Shown here in pieces: positions 16,856 through 27,982 of a DNA stretch of 64,000 nucleotides. The DNA lies in the NCBI GenBank assembly GCA_020638675.1, contig JACKID010000001.1:1612001-1676000 (forward strand), written 5' to 3'. Every line of letters begins with the position of its first letter. Within the stretch, counting starts at the first letter, position 1. Made by a program: the position numbers and the translations under genes. Source of the DNA: Planctomycetota bacterium. Lineage in GTDB: Bacteria; Planctomycetota; UBA8742; UBA2392. Below the pieces are notes generated by a model, which did no database searches, was not told the DNA's origin, and saw only the letters and a list, made by a program, of their open reading frames with translations.

Positions 16856-17524
16856 CTACTTCTTTTCACACAGCAGGACCAGCTTCTCGCTGAACGGCGG
16901 GGCGTTCCAGACTTTGCGAACGATGCGCATGCCGGCTGCTTCCACGTCGCGCTCAAGCTCGGCGATGCTGTAGCGGTGCTCGGGCACTTTCACCTTCAGC
17001 CCAAGTTTCTTGCGGAACCTTTTCCACCACAGGTTCAGGCAGTACTTGTGGCGCACGTCCATGACGACGTAGCGCTTCGACACCCGTGCATATTCGCGGA
17101 AGATGCGGATGCGGACGTCGTGGGGGACGTGCATCAGGAAGCGGATGCTGATCACCAGGTCGAGAGCGCCGTCGGCGAACGGCAACTGCTCGGCGTTCAT
17201 GCGTGCGCTGCCGACCAGCGCGGGGTTGCCTTGCCCGTACTCGCGCGCGCGGGCGAGCATCGGGCCGGAGATGTCGCCGTTGATCAGCTTCCAGCCGTGT
17301 TCCAGGATTCGCGAGGTGAAGCGCCCGGTGCCGCAAGGCAGGTCCAGGACGGTCTTGATATCGGGCAGACCGCGAACCGCCTTCAGGATCATCCGCCACT
17401 TGCGCTCAGACTTGGGCCCCGCGACGCCGCCCTTGAAGCGGCGGTTGTCGTAGGCATCCACGACGTCGTCGCGCTGGTAATGCGACTTCTTCGCATCCCA
17501 ATCGGGCTCGCGTGTTTCGTTCAA
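16856..17524 (-). CDS. Class I SAM-dependent methyltransferase
   Basis: 222 residues from TTG 17524, with AGGA upstream. Motif I is LDLPCGTGRFTSRILE; acidic motif II lies in LINGDISGPMLARA; the post-core ALDLVISIRFLMHVPHD matches methyltransferase domain 11. The end is basic. The substrate cannot be predicted. The gene lies 15 nt beyond the stop of the PDZ protein and is probably in the same minus-strand transcript. The TTG start is plausible rather than certain. Confidence 0.8.
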   Translation of the reverse strand: MNETREPDWDAKKSHYQRDDVVDAYDNRRFKGGVAGPKSERKWRMILKAVRGLPDIKTVLDLPCGTGRFTSRILEHGWKLINGDISGPMLARAREYGQGNPALVGSARMNAEQLPFADGALDLVISIRFLMHVPHDVRIRIFREYARVSKRYVVMDVRHKYCLNLWWKRFRKKLGLKVKVPEHRYSIAELERDVEAAGMRIVRKVWNAPPFSEKLVLLCEKK

Positions 17525-17539
17525 TGCAGATCCTGTGGG

Positions 17540-19756
17540 CTAGCGCACGGCGTCCGTGCCTTCGATGCCAACGTAGCCGCCCTTGAGCGTCAGTGTCAAC
17601 ATGGACCCTCCACGCTCAATCAGGACGGTCACGTCGTCAGTGGCCTTTGTGCCGGCGATGGCTTTGCTGAGCCCGCCCCAGCTGGTGATGGTGGCGCCGT
17701 TGTACTCGATGACGAGGTCGCCGACCTGCATTCCCGCCTTGCTGGCCTGGGTGTCGGGGTAGACGTGTGTAAGCCGGCACGAGTTCGGTTTTTGCAGGGT
17801 TACCGTGACCTGGTTGTCGCCCGCGCGCAGCGAAATGAACTGCGACGGCGACGCCAGCCCGCGTGAGCTTGCGATCAGTGTGTAGCTGCCGACCTCGACG
17901 AACGAGATGGTCGCCGTACCGTCGTTGTTTGAATTCTGGTTGTAGGTCTTCACGCCCTGCAGCTGGATGTTCGCCCACGATACGGAGTTACCTGCCTCAT
18001 CGACCACCTTGCAGATGACCGTGGCACCGGCGTCTACGCTGATGTTCTGGGTGTTTTCGCCCTCGGCCAGCGTGATGGTGTTCGTGTAGACCGAGTTGTT
18101 CCAGTCGGTGTTGGAATAGACTTCCAGCGTCCACTGCCCGGGCTCAGCAGGCCCGAGCTTGTAGTTGCCCTCCGCGTCGACCTGCGCGATGCGCCCGGTG
18201 CCCCAGCCGCCCCACGGGCCTTCTTCAGCCTTGCGAAGGCGCACGCTGATGTTGGCGATCTTGCTGCCGGTGCTGCTGCTGACGATGCCGGTCAACATCG
18301 CCCCGTTTGTGAACTTGATGCTGATCTCGTTGCTGCCGCCCTCGACCTTGATGTCCTGCTTGACGGCCGGGAAGCCGCCGGCCGAAACCGTCATCACGTA
18401 TTCGCCCGGCTTCATGCCCGCGTATTCGGCCAGGCCTGGCTCTTTGCCAGGCATGCGCTCAGGGCGCGGCCAGCCGCGGTTGCCCTTTTCCTGAAACCAG
18501 ATCTGGTCGGCCTCAACGGGGTTTCCGTTCGGGTCCGTCAAACGGATCCTGAGCACCGCACCGACGTCCATCTGGAAGTCGAGCTTGTTCTCGCCCTGCG
18601 TCAGCGTGATCGTGCTGGACTCGGACATTTCGCCAAGCGACGCCGTGAACTTGGTTTCCTTCGGGGCGAGTGTGTCGAAGCGGTACCGCCCCTTGCTGTC
18701 CGTCGTGGCGGACGGGCCGTTGTTCTGCTGACCCCACCCGCGCTGGCGCTCATCGCCACCACCGACGCTGACGTCTACACCCGGCAGGGGGTTGCCCTCC
18801 TTGTCTGTCACCACGCCGCTGAGAATTGCGGCCGAGTCGACGACGATGACGACTTCCTCTGAGCTGTCGCCGACCTGCACGTCCTTCGGCTTGTCGTGCG
18901 TGAAGCCCGTGGCCGTCACCTGCAGCTGCATGTAGCCCACCTTGGCCGGGATGCTGAACTTGCCTTCTTCGTCGTTGAAGTTGCGCGAGCTGGCCTGCCA
19001 CTGCCGGTTCTGGCGCCAGTAGCGAATGCTGAAGCTCTTCACGGGCTTGCCGTCGGCCGTCTCAACCCGGCCAAGCAGCAGTGATTCGCCGGACAGCAGA
19101 ATGATCACCTTGTCGCCGGCGGCGACTCGCGAGGTTTCGCCGGCCCCGACACCTTCGCAGGTGGCGTTGAGATCGTAGGCGAGCGTTTCATCGAGGCCCT
19201 TGAACGCGAACGCACCCTGCTCATCGCTGGTGGTGGTGCGGGTTTCACGGGCGGTGCGGGCGAGGAAGTCGCCGACTTCGTTGCGGTAGCGCTCGATCTC
19301 GTTTTCCTGGAATTGCGGCGCTTTCATTTCAAGATCGCTGCGGCGCGCCGAGACCTTTGCGTTGGCCACGGGTGCGCCGTTTGGGTCAAGCACGACGCCG
19401 TGAATCTCGGCGTTGCCGGAATCGCTGGGGTTGGAGGCGACTTCGACTTCCGGGATGTCGTTGGAGTTGTTGTAGGTCGGAGAGGGGTCACTGGTCTTGC
19501 TGGTGGTGTCGCTTCCGGCGGAGTCACGCCTGGTTGTCTTTGTCGACTTGTTGTCGGTCTTGTCCGCGAGCGGCGTCTGCGCGGGATCGCGGCTTGAGTC
19601 CAGCTCTTCGTCCAGCATCGCCGCGCCGACCGTGTTCGCTGAAGGCGAGGTCGTGGCTGCGCCGCTGAGGAACATCCCGTACGCGCCGAACATCAGCGAC
19701 GCCACGGCAATGGCGAGCAAGGCAATGTTGAGTCCGCTAAACCGGCTTGAAGACAT
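17540..19756 (-). CDS. Membrane-anchored protein with carboxypeptidase-regulatory-like repeats and a C-terminal PDZ domain
   Basis: 738 residues from ATG 19756 (AAGGGG upstream). One N-terminal helix (GLNIALLAIAVASLMFGAYG) anchors it, and a Ser/Thr/Asp-rich stalk follows. The body is about five to six beta-sandwich repeats of the carboxypeptidase-regulatory/CnaB type, each with a phrase like LDPNGAPVANAKVSAR or DKEGNPLPGVDVSVGG. The last 75 residues form a PDZ domain (DTQASKAGMQVGDLVIEYNG). It probably faces the periplasm as a scaffold. No peptidase active site was seen. Downstream is the methyltransferase. Confidence 0.75.
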   Translation of the reverse strand: MSSSRFSGLNIALLAIAVASLMFGAYGMFLSGAATTSPSANTVGAAMLDEELDSSRDPAQTPLADKTDNKSTKTTRRDSAGSDTTSKTSDPSPTYNNSNDIPEVEVASNPSDSGNAEIHGVVLDPNGAPVANAKVSARRSDLEMKAPQFQENEIERYRNEVGDFLARTARETRTTTSDEQGAFAFKGLDETLAYDLNATCEGVGAGETSRVAAGDKVIILLSGESLLLGRVETADGKPVKSFSIRYWRQNRQWQASSRNFNDEEGKFSIPAKVGYMQLQVTATGFTHDKPKDVQVGDSSEEVVIVVDSAAILSGVVTDKEGNPLPGVDVSVGGGDERQRGWGQQNNGPSATTDSKGRYRFDTLAPKETKFTASLGEMSESSTITLTQGENKLDFQMDVGAVLRIRLTDPNGNPVEADQIWFQEKGNRGWPRPERMPGKEPGLAEYAGMKPGEYVMTVSAGGFPAVKQDIKVEGGSNEISIKFTNGAMLTGIVSSSTGSKIANISVRLRKAEEGPWGGWGTGRIAQVDAEGNYKLGPAEPGQWTLEVYSNTDWNNSVYTNTITLAEGENTQNISVDAGATVICKVVDEAGNSVSWANIQLQGVKTYNQNSNNDGTATISFVEVGSYTLIASSRGLASPSQFISLRAGDNQVTVTLQKPNSCRLTHVYPDTQASKAGMQVGDLVIEYNGATITSWGGLSKAIAGTKATDDVTVLIERGGSMLTLTLKGGYVGIEGTDAVR

Positions 19757-19851
19757 CAGGGGCCCCTTCACAACTCCATTCCCTACTACGAGTAGGGGCG
19801 AGGCGCGGTTCGCATATTTTGGGCTTTTTGCGGGCTTGGGACAGGGAAAAA

Positions 19852-21060
19852 TCAGTCGGCGTAGTCGCCTTGGCCGCCATCGAGTTGTGCGACATATCGC
19901 AGCCGCTTGAACGGCAAGGGACGACCGAAGTTGGTAGAGATTTCCACACCCACATTTCCCGGCGCATCCGGGGCGGCATCGACCCTCAGTTCAAACGGCA
20001 GTACACCGATTGAGCTGAAGAACCAGTCCACGGATTCCACCTTGGAGAGGTCCGGCTCGCTTGCGCCCCTGTTCTTCATGTCTCTGGCCAGGCGCATTGC
20101 GATCGCCCGTAGGGCCCAGCGGCAGTCTTCCTTGAATTGCTCGCGATCCTTGGGAACGGGCATCCAGGCAGGGGCGCTTGCGGGGCTGATGGTTATCTTT
20201 TTCGTCGCGTAGTCCACCGTCATCACGGCGGGCTCGGCAAGTTCCTCGCCTTGGATGGTCCTGCATGCAAACTCCGCCGTCAGTTCGCGGCCGGCGACGG
20301 GCCCGGCCGTGAAGTCGCTCAACACGAAGGGGTCCGGGCGCCATGGCGACATTACATTCTCAAAGCTTGCGAGCTTGCCTGACTCCGCGTTTCGCTGCAT
20401 GCCGGCGTGGCTGAGGGCTGCACTCTCGATGATGTTGGTGAGTTGCGCGTAGGCGGAGTTCGGCAGCAGCACGCGGCCGCTCGTGTCCCGGGCCACGATA
20501 CGTCCGGACATTTCCGATTTGCCGGTGCGCAGGTTCAGAGTCATGCGCAGGGGGCCGTCCGCCAGCTGCAACCCGTTGATGGAAACGCAGCTGATCTCGG
20601 CCGTGGGTTCGTCGCCGTTCTTGAGCTCCAGCGCGTAGTCCGTGCCTTTGAAGTATTCGCCGTCGAGGCGCTCGAGCCTTCGCATGATCTGCTCAAGCGT
20701 CCACGTCGGATCAAGCTGGTACTCGGCGTACTTGAACTTCAGCTCGAGCCGCGCGCGAATCTGGTCCAGGACTTCGCGCACCTCGTTCTCCATGGCCTGT
20801 GCGATGTCCACGCGATCCGGCGCGCCCGGCTTGGGCTTGGGGCGCGGCCTGGCATTCGGGTCGGCGGTCAGGGGATCCGTGTCCGGCGGGTGTCCCGGAT
20901 CGGGATCGTTGCTTTCCGGCAGCGGCACCGGGGGCCTGGGCTGCGGCGGGGGATCGTCAGGCAGCAGGAAGAACGCGCCGACGCCTGCCAGCACCAGCAC
21001 CGCCACGAGGGCGATCAGGACAGGCAGCTTCAGCGACTTGGCATGCTGCTTGGACATCAT
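19852..21060 (-). CDS. Membrane-anchored protein of unknown function
   Basis: 402 residues. N-terminal membrane helix KLPVLIALVAVLVLAGVGAFFLL, then a Pro/Asp-rich stalk (about residues 35-80) and a roughly 300-residue soluble domain I do not recognise. The start is coupled to lgt (ATGATG overlapping the lgt stop). The domain is rich in beta-strand patterns without Cys-pair or catalytic motifs. Placement after lgt suggests an envelope role, but this is only context. Confidence 0.65.
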   Translation of the reverse strand: MMSKQHAKSLKLPVLIALVAVLVLAGVGAFFLLPDDPPPQPRPPVPLPESNDPDPGHPPDTDPLTADPNARPRPKPKPGAPDRVDIAQAMENEVREVLDQIRARLELKFKYAEYQLDPTWTLEQIMRRLERLDGEYFKGTDYALELKNGDEPTAEISCVSINGLQLADGPLRMTLNLRTGKSEMSGRIVARDTSGRVLLPNSAYAQLTNIIESAALSHAGMQRNAESGKLASFENVMSPWRPDPFVLSDFTAGPVAGRELTAEFACRTIQGEELAEPAVMTVDYATKKITISPASAPAWMPVPKDREQFKEDCRWALRAIAMRLARDMKNRGASEPDLSKVESVDWFFSSIGVLPFELRVDAAPDAPGNVGVEISTNFGRPLPFKRLRYVAQLDGGQGDYAD

Positions 21061-22223
21061 TCCGCCTGCTGCGTAGTTGCGGACCCGGCTTCCTTGCTTT
21101 CAACGTCGGCGGGCGACTGCGCGTTGGGCTTCTCCACCTGGGGCGTGAAGCCGGGTGCGTCGGTTGGGATGGTGTCAATCAGGATCGGTTTGCGCTTGAT
21201 GAAGCCGAACAGGATCACGCCGCCGATTACCATCGACAGGCTGAGCAACTGGCCACGGGTCAGCCCGAGCAAGTAGCCAAGCCCGGGCTCCGGCTGGCGG
21301 AAGAACTCGGCCACAGTGCGCAGCACGCCATAGCTGATCAGGAACCAGCCCGACAGCTGTCCGACTTTCGTGGCCTTGCGCCGCACGAGGATCAGGATGA
21401 CCAGCAGGATCACGCCCTCCGTGATCGCCTGGTATAGCTGGCTTGGGTGGCGCGGAGTGGTGAGCACCTGCCGCGCGATCTCATGCACCGACGAGTCGTG
21501 GCTATGGAGCGGGTAGTCGTAGAACACGCCGTCCTTCGGGATCTCGTAGCCCTGGTCGGGCGTCCATGGCTCAAGGTGGTAGGCCTCGGTGCCGTCGGGC
21601 AGCTGGTCGGTGACGACCATGAAGGTCTCATCGCCGGGGTTGGCGACGATCTTGCGAAACAGCGGCCCGCGCAGCGGGAAACGCATCGCCCAGGGCAGGT
21701 CACTTTCGCGCCCCCAGAGGTCGGCCGACATGAAGTTGGCGATGCGCCCCAGAATCGTGCCGAAGGCGACGAAGATGACGGACTGGTCCAGCAGGTGGAA
21801 CCAGGGGCGCTTGATCCAGCGTGCCCAGAACCAGAACACGATGATCGTGAACAGGATCATGCCGTGGATTGTGAACCCGCTGGCGTTGGTCAGCAGGCGC
21901 ATCGGCTGGCTGAAGTAGTACTCGGGCTGGTAGAAGATCGCCTCGCCGAGCCGCCCGCCGATCACGATTGCGGCGACGGCGACAAGCACGCTGTCGAGCA
22001 CCTGGCGCTTGCGCACGCGGAAGCTGCCGCGCTTCCACCATACGTGGCACATCACGATCGCCACGATGAAGATCGTGCCGTACGCCAAGTGGAAGACATT
22101 GATCGGCGCGGACCAGCCTTCGACGCCATCGGGCACGCTGCTGAAGAAGTGCGGCGCGCCGTCGTACCACGACATGACCGTCGTGCTGTAGTTCGGATCG
22201 CTGATGTATGGGTGGTCGATCAT
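21057..22223 (-). CDS. lgt: Prolipoprotein diacylglyceryl transferase
   Basis: 388 residues, longer than usual. Multi-pass membrane protein with GGRLGEAIFY, TIHGMILF, and the Lgt signature GRIANFMSADLWGRESDLPW, where the family has GRxGNFxNxExxG. The C-terminal RHPSQLYQAITEGVILL is also typical. It transfers diacylglycerol from phosphatidylglycerol to the lipobox Cys of prolipoproteins. It would serve the lipoproteins encoded in this window at 114, 59594 and 63751. A periplasmic insertion (about residues 185-250) accounts for the extra length. Confidence 0.93.
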   Translation of the reverse strand: MIDHPYISDPNYSTTVMSWYDGAPHFFSSVPDGVEGWSAPINVFHLAYGTIFIVAIVMCHVWWKRGSFRVRKRQVLDSVLVAVAAIVIGGRLGEAIFYQPEYYFSQPMRLLTNASGFTIHGMILFTIIVFWFWARWIKRPWFHLLDQSVIFVAFGTILGRIANFMSADLWGRESDLPWAMRFPLRGPLFRKIVANPGDETFMVVTDQLPDGTEAYHLEPWTPDQGYEIPKDGVFYDYPLHSHDSSVHEIARQVLTTPRHPSQLYQAITEGVILLVILILVRRKATKVGQLSGWFLISYGVLRTVAEFFRQPEPGLGYLLGLTRGQLLSLSMVIGGVILFGFIKRKPILIDTIPTDAPGFTPQVEKPNAQSPADVESKEAGSATTQQAE

Positions 22224-22268
22224 CCGGCCTGATTATGGGTGCTGGCGCAAAGCCCGCAACAACACAAA

Positions 22269-22290
22269 GGGGGAGCCCGGAGGCTCCCCC
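22269..22290 (-). terminator. Terminator hairpin after the 22314 gene
   Basis: GGGGGAGCC and GGCTCCCCC form a 9-bp stem with a 4-nt loop. On the minus strand it is followed by TTTGTGTTGTT. It lies 23 nt past the stop of the secreted protein gene at 22314. Confidence 0.75.
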
Positions 22291-22313
22291 AGAAGCTGCC
22301 TGAGTGCAATGAC

Positions 22314-22847
22314 CTACGCGTGCGAGCGACGAAGCCTCGTCGCCACGACGCCTGCACTGGCCAGCGCCAACAGCATCAGGATGCTGGTGCCGGAGCTGTC
22401 GCTCGTTGAACAGCCCTCGTCCTTCTTGGGCTTGCCCTGTGTCCCCTTGAACTTCAGCACGAAGCTCGGGTCGGTCGGATCATCGCTTGTGATCGTGACA
22501 TTGAAGGACCAATCAGAGTCCTTGTCCGGGTCGACGGAGATGTCGAAGTCAAGAAACCCGGCCGGTGCAAGTGATTGGGCAGCCGGAACGTTCGTCAGGT
22601 TGACCTGAACGTTCTTGTAGCCGCTGCCCTGCACGACCGAACCCGTCAAAGCAAGGTTGGAGGAGCCTGCATTCGCGATTCGCACGGTGTAGCTGATGAT
22701 GTCGCCGTTGGCGCTCTTGCCGTCATTCTCGGTGTGTCCATTGAGAACGCTGGTGCCAACCGGAACCTGAACGTCGATGTCCTGCTGGGCCGCGAGGGCC
22801 CCCGCGAACAGGGTGATCGCCATGGCCACTGCCAGAAGCCTGCCCAT
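22314..22847 (-). CDS. Secreted single-domain Ig-like protein with Cys/TM/Arg C-terminal tail
   Basis: 177 residues; GGGG precedes the ATG. Signal peptide (LLAVAMAITLFAGALAAQ), then one beta-sandwich domain of the choice-of-anchor D / HYDIN-like kind (ISYTVRIANAGSSNLALTG; FNVTITSDDPTDPSFVLKFKG). The C-terminus is a short DEGCSTSDSS, one hydrophobic helix, and RLRRSHA. This Cys + helix + Arg tail recurs in four other genes here and resembles MYXO-CTERM-like sorting tails. The protein is probably displayed on the surface or released after processing. It has its own terminator. Confidence 0.75.
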   Translation of the reverse strand: MGRLLAVAMAITLFAGALAAQQDIDVQVPVGTSVLNGHTENDGKSANGDIISYTVRIANAGSSNLALTGSVVQGSGYKNVQVNLTNVPAAQSLAPAGFLDFDISVDPDKDSDWSFNVTITSDDPTDPSFVLKFKGTQGKPKKDEGCSTSDSSGTSILMLLALASAGVVATRLRRSHA

Positions 22848-22871
22848 TGTCTGCCCCTTTCTGAAAACGGG

Positions 22872-23540
22872 TTAACCGGGTTCGTAAACCGATGTTTCTG
22901 CGGTGTATGAGCCAGTGTACATGCCGCCCGGCATCGAGGCACCGCTGATTTTCACCCTTTGCACTCGCCGCCGGGCCGCACGGACGGCAAGCCCCAGTAG
23001 AGACATCAGCCCCAGCATGGCAATCCCGGAGAGGCCCGTCCCCGCGCCCGTTGAGCAGCTTTCGTCACTGCCGCCGTCTTTCTTGGTAGAGACACCCATG
23101 AACGTGATCGTATATGGCGACTCGTCCGGGTCGTCGCTGTGCACGTCCAGTTGCGAACTCCAGGCGGCGTTTGCCGTGGGCTTCAGGCTGATCGTGAACT
23201 CGAGATATGTGCCGGCTGGGATGGTTGCGCCCGCCGGCTGGTTCAGGATGCAGTTTACCCCGCTCTCCGCGCTGACTTCGCACGGGTAGCCCGGGAGGCT
23301 GGTGTCCAGCGTAAGATCCGTCGAACCGACGTTCTGGATACGGATGATCAGGTCGTAGGGCTCTTTGTTGAAGTGCTCGCCAAGATCGAGCGTCGCCCCG
23401 GATGCCACATCCGTACCGGGATTCGTTCAGCCACAGACGTTGCCGGGACGGTACTTGATATTGATGTCCTGCTGCGCCTGAAGCGCGCTGCCGGCCAGCG
23501 CAAGCATCAGCAGCAGCGGGACCCACTTGCCGCAAAGCAT
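22872..23540 (-). pseudogene. Secreted Ig-like protein gene interrupted by an in-frame UGA
   Basis: A frame opens at ATG 23540 with a signal peptide (KWVPLLLMLALAGSALQAQQ), continues NIKYRPGNVCG, and meets TGA at 23427-23429. It then continues in the same frame TNPGTDVASGATLDLG through a choice-of-anchor-D-like domain to a Cys + helix + Arg-rich tail ending at 22872. Both halves match the intact paralogue at 22314 in layout. There is no frameshift, only the one stop. It could be a nonsense pseudogene, a sequencing error (TGG to TGA), or recoding. TGA is used as a normal stop elsewhere in this window. Confidence 0.65.
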
Positions 23541-23665
23541 GAAAACTCCCAGCGTCAGCCGCCCCAACGGCAAAGAGGTTCGGGCCCTACGCGCGGCGCC
23601 GGAGAAGGATGCCTGTAAGCATACCCGACGCGCCGGATTTGGCAAAGCCGCAGCCCAAAAACGAA

Positions 23666-23691
23666 ACAGGGGAGGCCGAAGCCTCCCCTGT
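23666..23691 (-). terminator. Terminator after the 23716 gene
   Basis: ACAGGGGAGGC and GCCTCCCCTGT form a perfect 11-bp stem with loop CGAA. On the minus strand it is followed by TTCGTTTTTGGG. It is located just past the stop of the 23716 gene. Confidence 0.85.
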
Positions 23692-23715
23692 CGGGTGTAA
23701 CACTGGATGCTGCGA

Positions 23716-25449
23716 TTAGGCCTTGCTGCCGCGCATGCGGATGCTGATGGCCAGCACGCTCAGGATTCCGAGCAGCGCGAAGATGCTCAGACCGTTGCTG
23801 CTGTCCGTCGAGCAGCCGCCGCCGCCGCCGCCGCCACCGCCACCGCCGCCACTGGTCGTGGTGTTGCCGCTGAAGGTGAAGGTGAACGGTGCTTCGTCCG
23901 CGTCGTCGTTACCGATGGTCACGAGGAAGCTGAACGTGCCAGCCGCCGTCGGCGTGATGTCGAGGCTGAAGGCCTCATCCGTAGCGAGCCAGGTGGTGGC
24001 GCCGCCCAGGGTTGAGCTGGCCGGCTGGTTCGCGGTCACGGTGCAGTTGTTGAGCGCCGAGATCGCCACCGGGCCGCCGCTCAGGGTCAGCGTGTTGCCG
24101 CCGATGTTGCGGATGGTGAACGCGCGGTTGAACAGCAGGACGCCGGTGTTGCTTTCGCTCAGGGTTCCGCCGTTGGTGATGCTGCCGCCCGTCGGGTTCA
24201 GAACAACGATTTCGTTGTCGGTTGCCGTCTTGGCTTCACCGGCGAAGTTCAGCACGAAGGTGCCCTCGTCGGCGTCGTCGCTGACGATGGTGACGGTGAA
24301 GCTGAAGGCGCCCACCGCTGTCGGTGTGACGCTGATGGCCAGCGTGTCGCTGCCCGAAGCCGCGATGGTCGTGGCCGGGCCGGTGTTGCTGGTGGTGCAG
24401 TTGACCATGTTGGTGGTCGTCGTGCTGGTGATGTTCAGCGTGATGTTGCCGATGTTGTCCACGGTGAATGTACCGGTGGAAGCAGTAGCAACCAGCGCCG
24501 CGTACACACCAACCGTTGAGCCGGATGCGACAACCGTTGCGTTCGGGTCCGAGATTTCGATCTCCGGCGCTGATGGCAGCACGTCAATGCTGAAGACCTG
24601 AGTGTCGTCAGGGCTGATGCCGTTCGTGGCCGTGATGGTCAGCGGGCCAACGGTGTTGCCGACGTCGCTGACGCCCGGGGTGCCGCTGAGGGTGTCCGTG
24701 CCGTCCCAGGTCAGCCAGGCCGGCAGAGTGCCGCTGATGCTGAAGGTCGGGGCCGGGCCGCCAGTGGCGGTCACGGTGTAGCTGTAGGCCTGCGTGGCAA
24801 AGGCGTTGGTCACTGCGGTGCTGGTGATGCTCGGCGGAGCGGAGGTCGGGTCCTGGATCAGGACGTCGTCAATGTTCCAACCACTCACCGTGTAGGCGCC
24901 GGCGTTACCGACCGTGTGACCCCAGCGCACCTGAAGATTGGCGTTGCTGTACGCCGTGATGTCGTACGTGAACTGACTCCACGCACTGTCTGCGGTAACC
25001 GGCGAGCCGCCTGTCTGGAAGACGACTTGCCAAGTCGCGCCGTCAAACACCTCAATCGAGTTCTGCATGAAGGGGGTGTAGTCCGAGTTCAACCAGCGGT
25101 AATAGGACAGCTCAAGCGTGCTCGCTGCAGACGTATCAATCACAGGGCTGGTGATGTAGTAGTACCCGTGCAGCGTTGTAGTGATGCTGCCGCCGATGAC
25201 CGCCCCCGCGACGCCATTGTCGGAAGTTGCCGTGTTATCTGTCCCCGGGTCGCCGTTCGTGCCGCCACCACCCGCACCAGATGCAGTCGCCGAGCCGATC
25301 TGCCACTCGGTTCCCAACGTCCAGCCTTGGCTGTTATTGGCGAAGTCTTCGCTGAAGAACGTGGTCTGCGCTGAAACGGCCGGCGCAAGCCAAACACTCG
25401 CTGCGAATGCTGCCAGCATGACAAGAAGTGAATTTGTGGCAAATCTCAT
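23716..25449 (-). CDS. Large secreted Ig-like protein with poly-Gly and Cys/TM/Arg tail
   Basis: 577 residues from ATG 25449 behind GGAG. Signal peptide ending AVSAQ; an N-terminal jelly-roll-like region (DFANNSQGWTLGTEWQIG to VSGWNIDDVLIQD, resembling MAM/choice-of-anchor J domains); a putative Ig/cadherin-like repeat (PPSITSTAVTNAFATQAYSY, LPAWLTWDGTDTLSGTP); then two choice-of-anchor-D domains each with SDDADEGTF or NDDADEAPF; a run of 12 Gly; GCSTDSS; a helix; and RMRGSKA. It is exported and probably surface-attached. Its C-terminal half is almost identical to that of the neighbour at 25809. Confidence 0.8.
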   Translation of the reverse strand: MRFATNSLLVMLAAFAASVWLAPAVSAQTTFFSEDFANNSQGWTLGTEWQIGSATASGAGGGGTNGDPGTDNTATSDNGVAGAVIGGSITTTLHGYYYITSPVIDTSAASTLELSYYRWLNSDYTPFMQNSIEVFDGATWQVVFQTGGSPVTADSAWSQFTYDITAYSNANLQVRWGHTVGNAGAYTVSGWNIDDVLIQDPTSAPPSITSTAVTNAFATQAYSYTVTATGGPAPTFSISGTLPAWLTWDGTDTLSGTPGVSDVGNTVGPLTITATNGISPDDTQVFSIDVLPSAPEIEISDPNATVVASGSTVGVYAALVATASTGTFTVDNIGNITLNITSTTTTNMVNCTTSNTGPATTIAASGSDTLAISVTPTAVGAFSFTVTIVSDDADEGTFVLNFAGEAKTATDNEIVVLNPTGGSITNGGTLSESNTGVLLFNRAFTIRNIGGNTLTLSGGPVAISALNNCTVTANQPASSTLGGATTWLATDEAFSLDITPTAAGTFSFLVTIGNDDADEAPFTFTFSGNTTTSGGGGGGGGGGGGCSTDSSNGLSIFALLGILSVLAISIRMRGSKA

Positions 25450-25808
25450 TGTGTTCTCCATAAGAAATGATGGATGGACCAGATGAGCGCTGAGTCGCAT
25501 CCCCCGAGTAGTTGCCCAAGTTGCATTCAATGATGACACTGCCGACTTGAGGTCGACCTCCCCACGAGGTCATAGGTGGAACGATGACATGATCAAGACA
25601 GGCGCCCAAACTATCTGCGGTTTGCCGCCGGTCCAGCAAAAAAGCGAAATTTGGCATGGAGTGTCAGTATCGCCCATTGCCAGGGCTGGCGGACTCCGCC
25701 TGTTTGACGATATGGCATGCAACCGCATTGTGACTTTCCTGCGGAGCCACAAGAAAAGAGGGGGAGGCGATCAACGCCTCCCCCTCTTTATGATTTGCTG
25801 CTTTGTGA
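25450..25808. other. Intergenic region between two paralogous secreted-protein genes
   Basis: 359 bp without a convincing ORF. It holds the terminator of the 25809 gene (25755-25789) and, by position, the promoter and leader of the 23716 gene. It is less GC-rich than the flanking genes. I see no riboswitch core. Confidence 0.6.
25755..25789 (-). terminator. Strong terminator after the 25809 gene
   Basis: AAAGAGGGGGAGGCG and CGCCTCCCCCTCTTT make a perfect 15-bp stem with a 5-nt loop, with A and T flanks on either side that could serve both directions. Confidence 0.88.
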
Positions 25809-27515
<1,707 letters not shown>

Positions 27516-27982
27516 GTACAATTCCCCACGAAAAGGTTGCGGCTGGTAGCCGCTTGCAAACTTAGACCGAAGTGGGGAGTCATGAGAACAGCGTGCCCAA
27601 ACTGCCACGGTTCTTGCCATTGACAGGTCCCCACGAACACTGCCAACAAGCACTTGATACTCAATGACCGCCTACTTTGTCATGGTTGGTTGTGCAATTC
27701 CATCCATTTTTGCGGGAGAAGCCGTGTACATGTTTCTCTGCCCCGGTGAAATAAGTGAACCCGGTTGTCCGCCACGAACGCCTGCTTCACTGTCTGAAGT
27801 GACAACCGACAGCTGCAGGAAGTCCTGCAAATGCTCGTGCGGGACTCAGGAGACGGCAGGAAACTGTGGGCATGCTAGGTCCCGCCGTCCCTATGTATTC
27901 CGTGTCATGGTGGCAAACGTCAGGGACGCCCGCGAATGGGTTTGGGCAGTTTACTGGCTGGGCGTTTAGGAGGTGGTCGGGT
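27516..27982. other. Intergenic region upstream of the 25809 gene
   Basis: 467 bp. A 100-codon open frame here has no signal peptide, poor codon pattern and no family features, so I do not call it a gene. A hairpin GCGGCT-ACC-AGCCGC lies at about 27538-27552 in the probable 5' leader of the 25809 gene. The region probably also holds that gene's promoter. Confidence 0.55.

Noticed and set aside
23427..23460. Selenocysteine insertion at the in-frame UGA
   Set aside because: A GC-rich stem follows, but it is not a convincing SECIS, the domain is a structural Ig-like fold with no redox role, and no sel genes are in the window.
27664..27969. 100-codon frame in the spacer upstream of the 25809 gene
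   Set aside because: No RBS, odd Cys/Arg composition, lies in a lower-GC intergenic region; more probably leader/promoter DNA.
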